Both the position numbers and the translations under genes were made by a program. From Methanocaldococcus sp. (lineage in GTDB: Archaea > AGJL01 > Methanococci > Methanococcales > Methanocaldococcaceae): a DNA stretch of 59,809 nucleotides. A model generated the notes under the pieces. That model did not search any database, had not been told where the DNA came from, and worked only from the letters and a program-made list of their open reading frames with translations. Location of the stretch: assembly GCF_024490875.1 (NCBI RefSeq), contig NZ_JACCLX010000003.1, forward strand, positions 1-59,809, given 5' to 3'. Positions 59,274 to 59,809 of the stretch are shown in pieces (positions within the stretch are counted from its first letter, which is position 1; each line of letters starts with the position of its first letter).

Positions 59274-59344
59274 GGTCAGTATTACTCTTAAAAAGAATAT
59301 GAATATATAAATTCGTAAATATTTTATACTATTAAAAAATTTAT

Positions 59345-59678
59345 ATTTCCATCCCCTTTGGGACATGATTTTATACCCATAGGGCTTCGCCCTATTGGGA
59401 TACCCCGATGCATTGCTTCTTAAAAGAAGCAATGCCTCTTTTTGCCTTTCCCCTTTGGGGCCTGATTTTAGACCAAAAGAAGACTATGAAATCTTAAACG
59501 GTTTGTTCCAGTTTCCATCCCCTTTGGGGCCTGATTTTAAACCAACTTTAATTTGTTTAAATAATAGTTTTTTAAATTTGTTTCCATCCCCTTTGGGGCC
59601 TGATTTTAAACTATGAAATTGTTCATATTGCTTCAAAACCTTCTATGTTTCCATCCCCTTTGGGGCCTGATTTTAAAC
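59345..59678 (-). CRISPR. Short CRISPR array, 3 clean repeats and 2 degenerate ones
   Basis: Three identical 32-bp repeats at 59511-59542, 59580-59611 and 59647-59678, with 37- and 35-bp spacers. To the left, a degenerate repeat at 59442-59473 (37-bp spacer after it) and another at 59345-59376. On the minus strand the repeat starts GTTTAAAATCAGGCCCC and ends AAAGGGGATGGAAAC, the usual archaeal crRNA tag end; CCCC/GGGG can form a small hairpin. Degenerate copies on the left mark the old end, so the leader should be on the right and transcription leftward. No cas gene is in the window. Confidence 0.93.
59376..59435. repeat. Two GC-rich hairpins inside an oversized CRISPR spacer
   Basis: Between the two degenerate repeats lie 65 bases instead of about 36. 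They hold CCCATAGGGC (59376-59385) pairing with GCCCTATTGGG (59389-59399, one bulged T) and a perfect 12-bp stem GCATTGCTTCTT (59410-59421) with AAGAAGCAATGC (59424-59435). The second is followed by CTCTTTTTG on the plus strand. This looks like an insertion in, or decay of, the oldest spacers, and could be a terminator. Confidence 0.55.
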
Positions 59679-59809
59679 AGGACACAATTTAAAGAGATAA
59701 TTTTCTAAAATTACTTTATTATTCTCCTTTATATAGGGGTTATAGTTCGGAGGGTCAATTACCCTTGTTATTTATATACCTCCGAACTTATATATAAATT
59801 TTTTTATTC
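59679..59809 (-). promoter_or_regulatory. CRISPR leader with an inverted repeat bracketing a TATA box
   Basis: AT-rich, ORF-free sequence adjoining the last clean repeat. AGTTCGGAGG (59744-59753) and CCTCCGAACT (59779-59788) form a perfect 10-bp inverted repeat. On the minus strand TATATAAATAA (59778-59768) lies directly inside the right arm, so the arms flank the TATA box and the expected start site. A smaller GGGT...ACCC pair (59752-59764) is nested inside. A second TATA-like box, TTTATATATAAG, lies at about 59786-59797. The window ends here, so the leader may be longer. Confidence 0.55.

Noticed and set aside
59395-59616. A 73-residue open frame with repeated SPLGPDF.
   Set aside because: The repeats are the CRISPR repeats themselves in translation.
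1-59809. Insertion sequences or prophage genes.
   Set aside because: No transposase, integrase or phage structural gene was recognised; the repeats found are small hairpins, one tandem duplication and the CRISPR array.

Overview
The window is a dense, AT-rich piece of archaeal chromosome. Ribosome binding sites are mostly GGTGA or GGAGG, promoters carry TATA boxes, and the gene set (EhbN of energy-converting hydrogenase B, TfrA-type fumarate reductase, archaeosine synthase, Topo VI, L-cysteine desulfidase, EndoQ) is that of a hyperthermophilic methanogen of the Methanococcales. Many proteins read like close relatives of Methanocaldococcus jannaschii proteins as I remember them, so Methanocaldococcus is the most likely genus. 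Gene order matches M. jannaschii only in blocks, so the chromosome is rearranged.

Layout. 1-5.9 kb: a truncated unknown gene, a broken ZIP metal transporter, SRP19, CorA, a DUF373 membrane protein, an AEC permease, archaeal CoaD and KsgA. 5.9-13.7 kb: Topo VI B, EhbN, ThiC, cysteine desulfidase and a two-gene ABC exporter. 13.8-24.7 kb: ArcS, an HD hydrolase, CarA and SerA around a structured intergenic region, a PP-loop enzyme, the TrmG10 methyltransferase, MATE, Tsr3 and L40e. 24.9-26.9 kb: a small redox cassette (a secreted Cys/Asp-rich protein and two NapH-like polyferredoxins). 27-34.2 kb: EndoQ, Pus10, L21e, RpoF, DUF655, a phosphoesterase, S15 and SufCB. 34.2-43.4 kb: ApcT-like permease, Trm112-like mini-protein, ThpR, two unknown overlapping genes, UPF0201, TfrA, a box C/D guide RNA, a PP-loop protein, archaetidylserine synthase, an atypical kinase and a PAC2 protein. 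43.4-44.9 kb: a type II restriction-modification pair. 44.9-52.9 kb: SAM synthetase, a Pcc1-GNAT fusion, two tRNA-Gly genes, DnaG, HisG, L7Ae, S28e, L24e, a 5-methylcytosine methyltransferase with a duplicated tail, and a SPOUT-like protein. 52.9-59.1 kb: RecJ-like DHH protein, two FecCD permeases and a phosphorylase-like enzyme. 59.1-59.8 kb: AT-rich repeats and a short CRISPR array whose leader lies to the right.

Translation, RNA modification and RNA-binding genes dominate (KsgA, ArcS, TrmG10, Tsr3, Pus10, ThpR, Trm112-like, Pcc1, L7Ae, a C/D guide RNA), with core energy, nitrogen and Fe-S metabolism between them.

The most interesting non-protein signals are a complete box C/D sRNA at 40375-40434, a long-range RNA fold that would enclose the rps15 start codon, a three-arm switch-like leader before carA, and an inverted repeat that brackets a TATA box in the CRISPR leader. 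The most interesting protein signals are a phosphorylase-family enzyme without the PLP lysine, the Pcc1-GNAT fusion, and the NapH cassette with a displaced start. All functional calls come from reading motifs and from memory of families; no database search was run.
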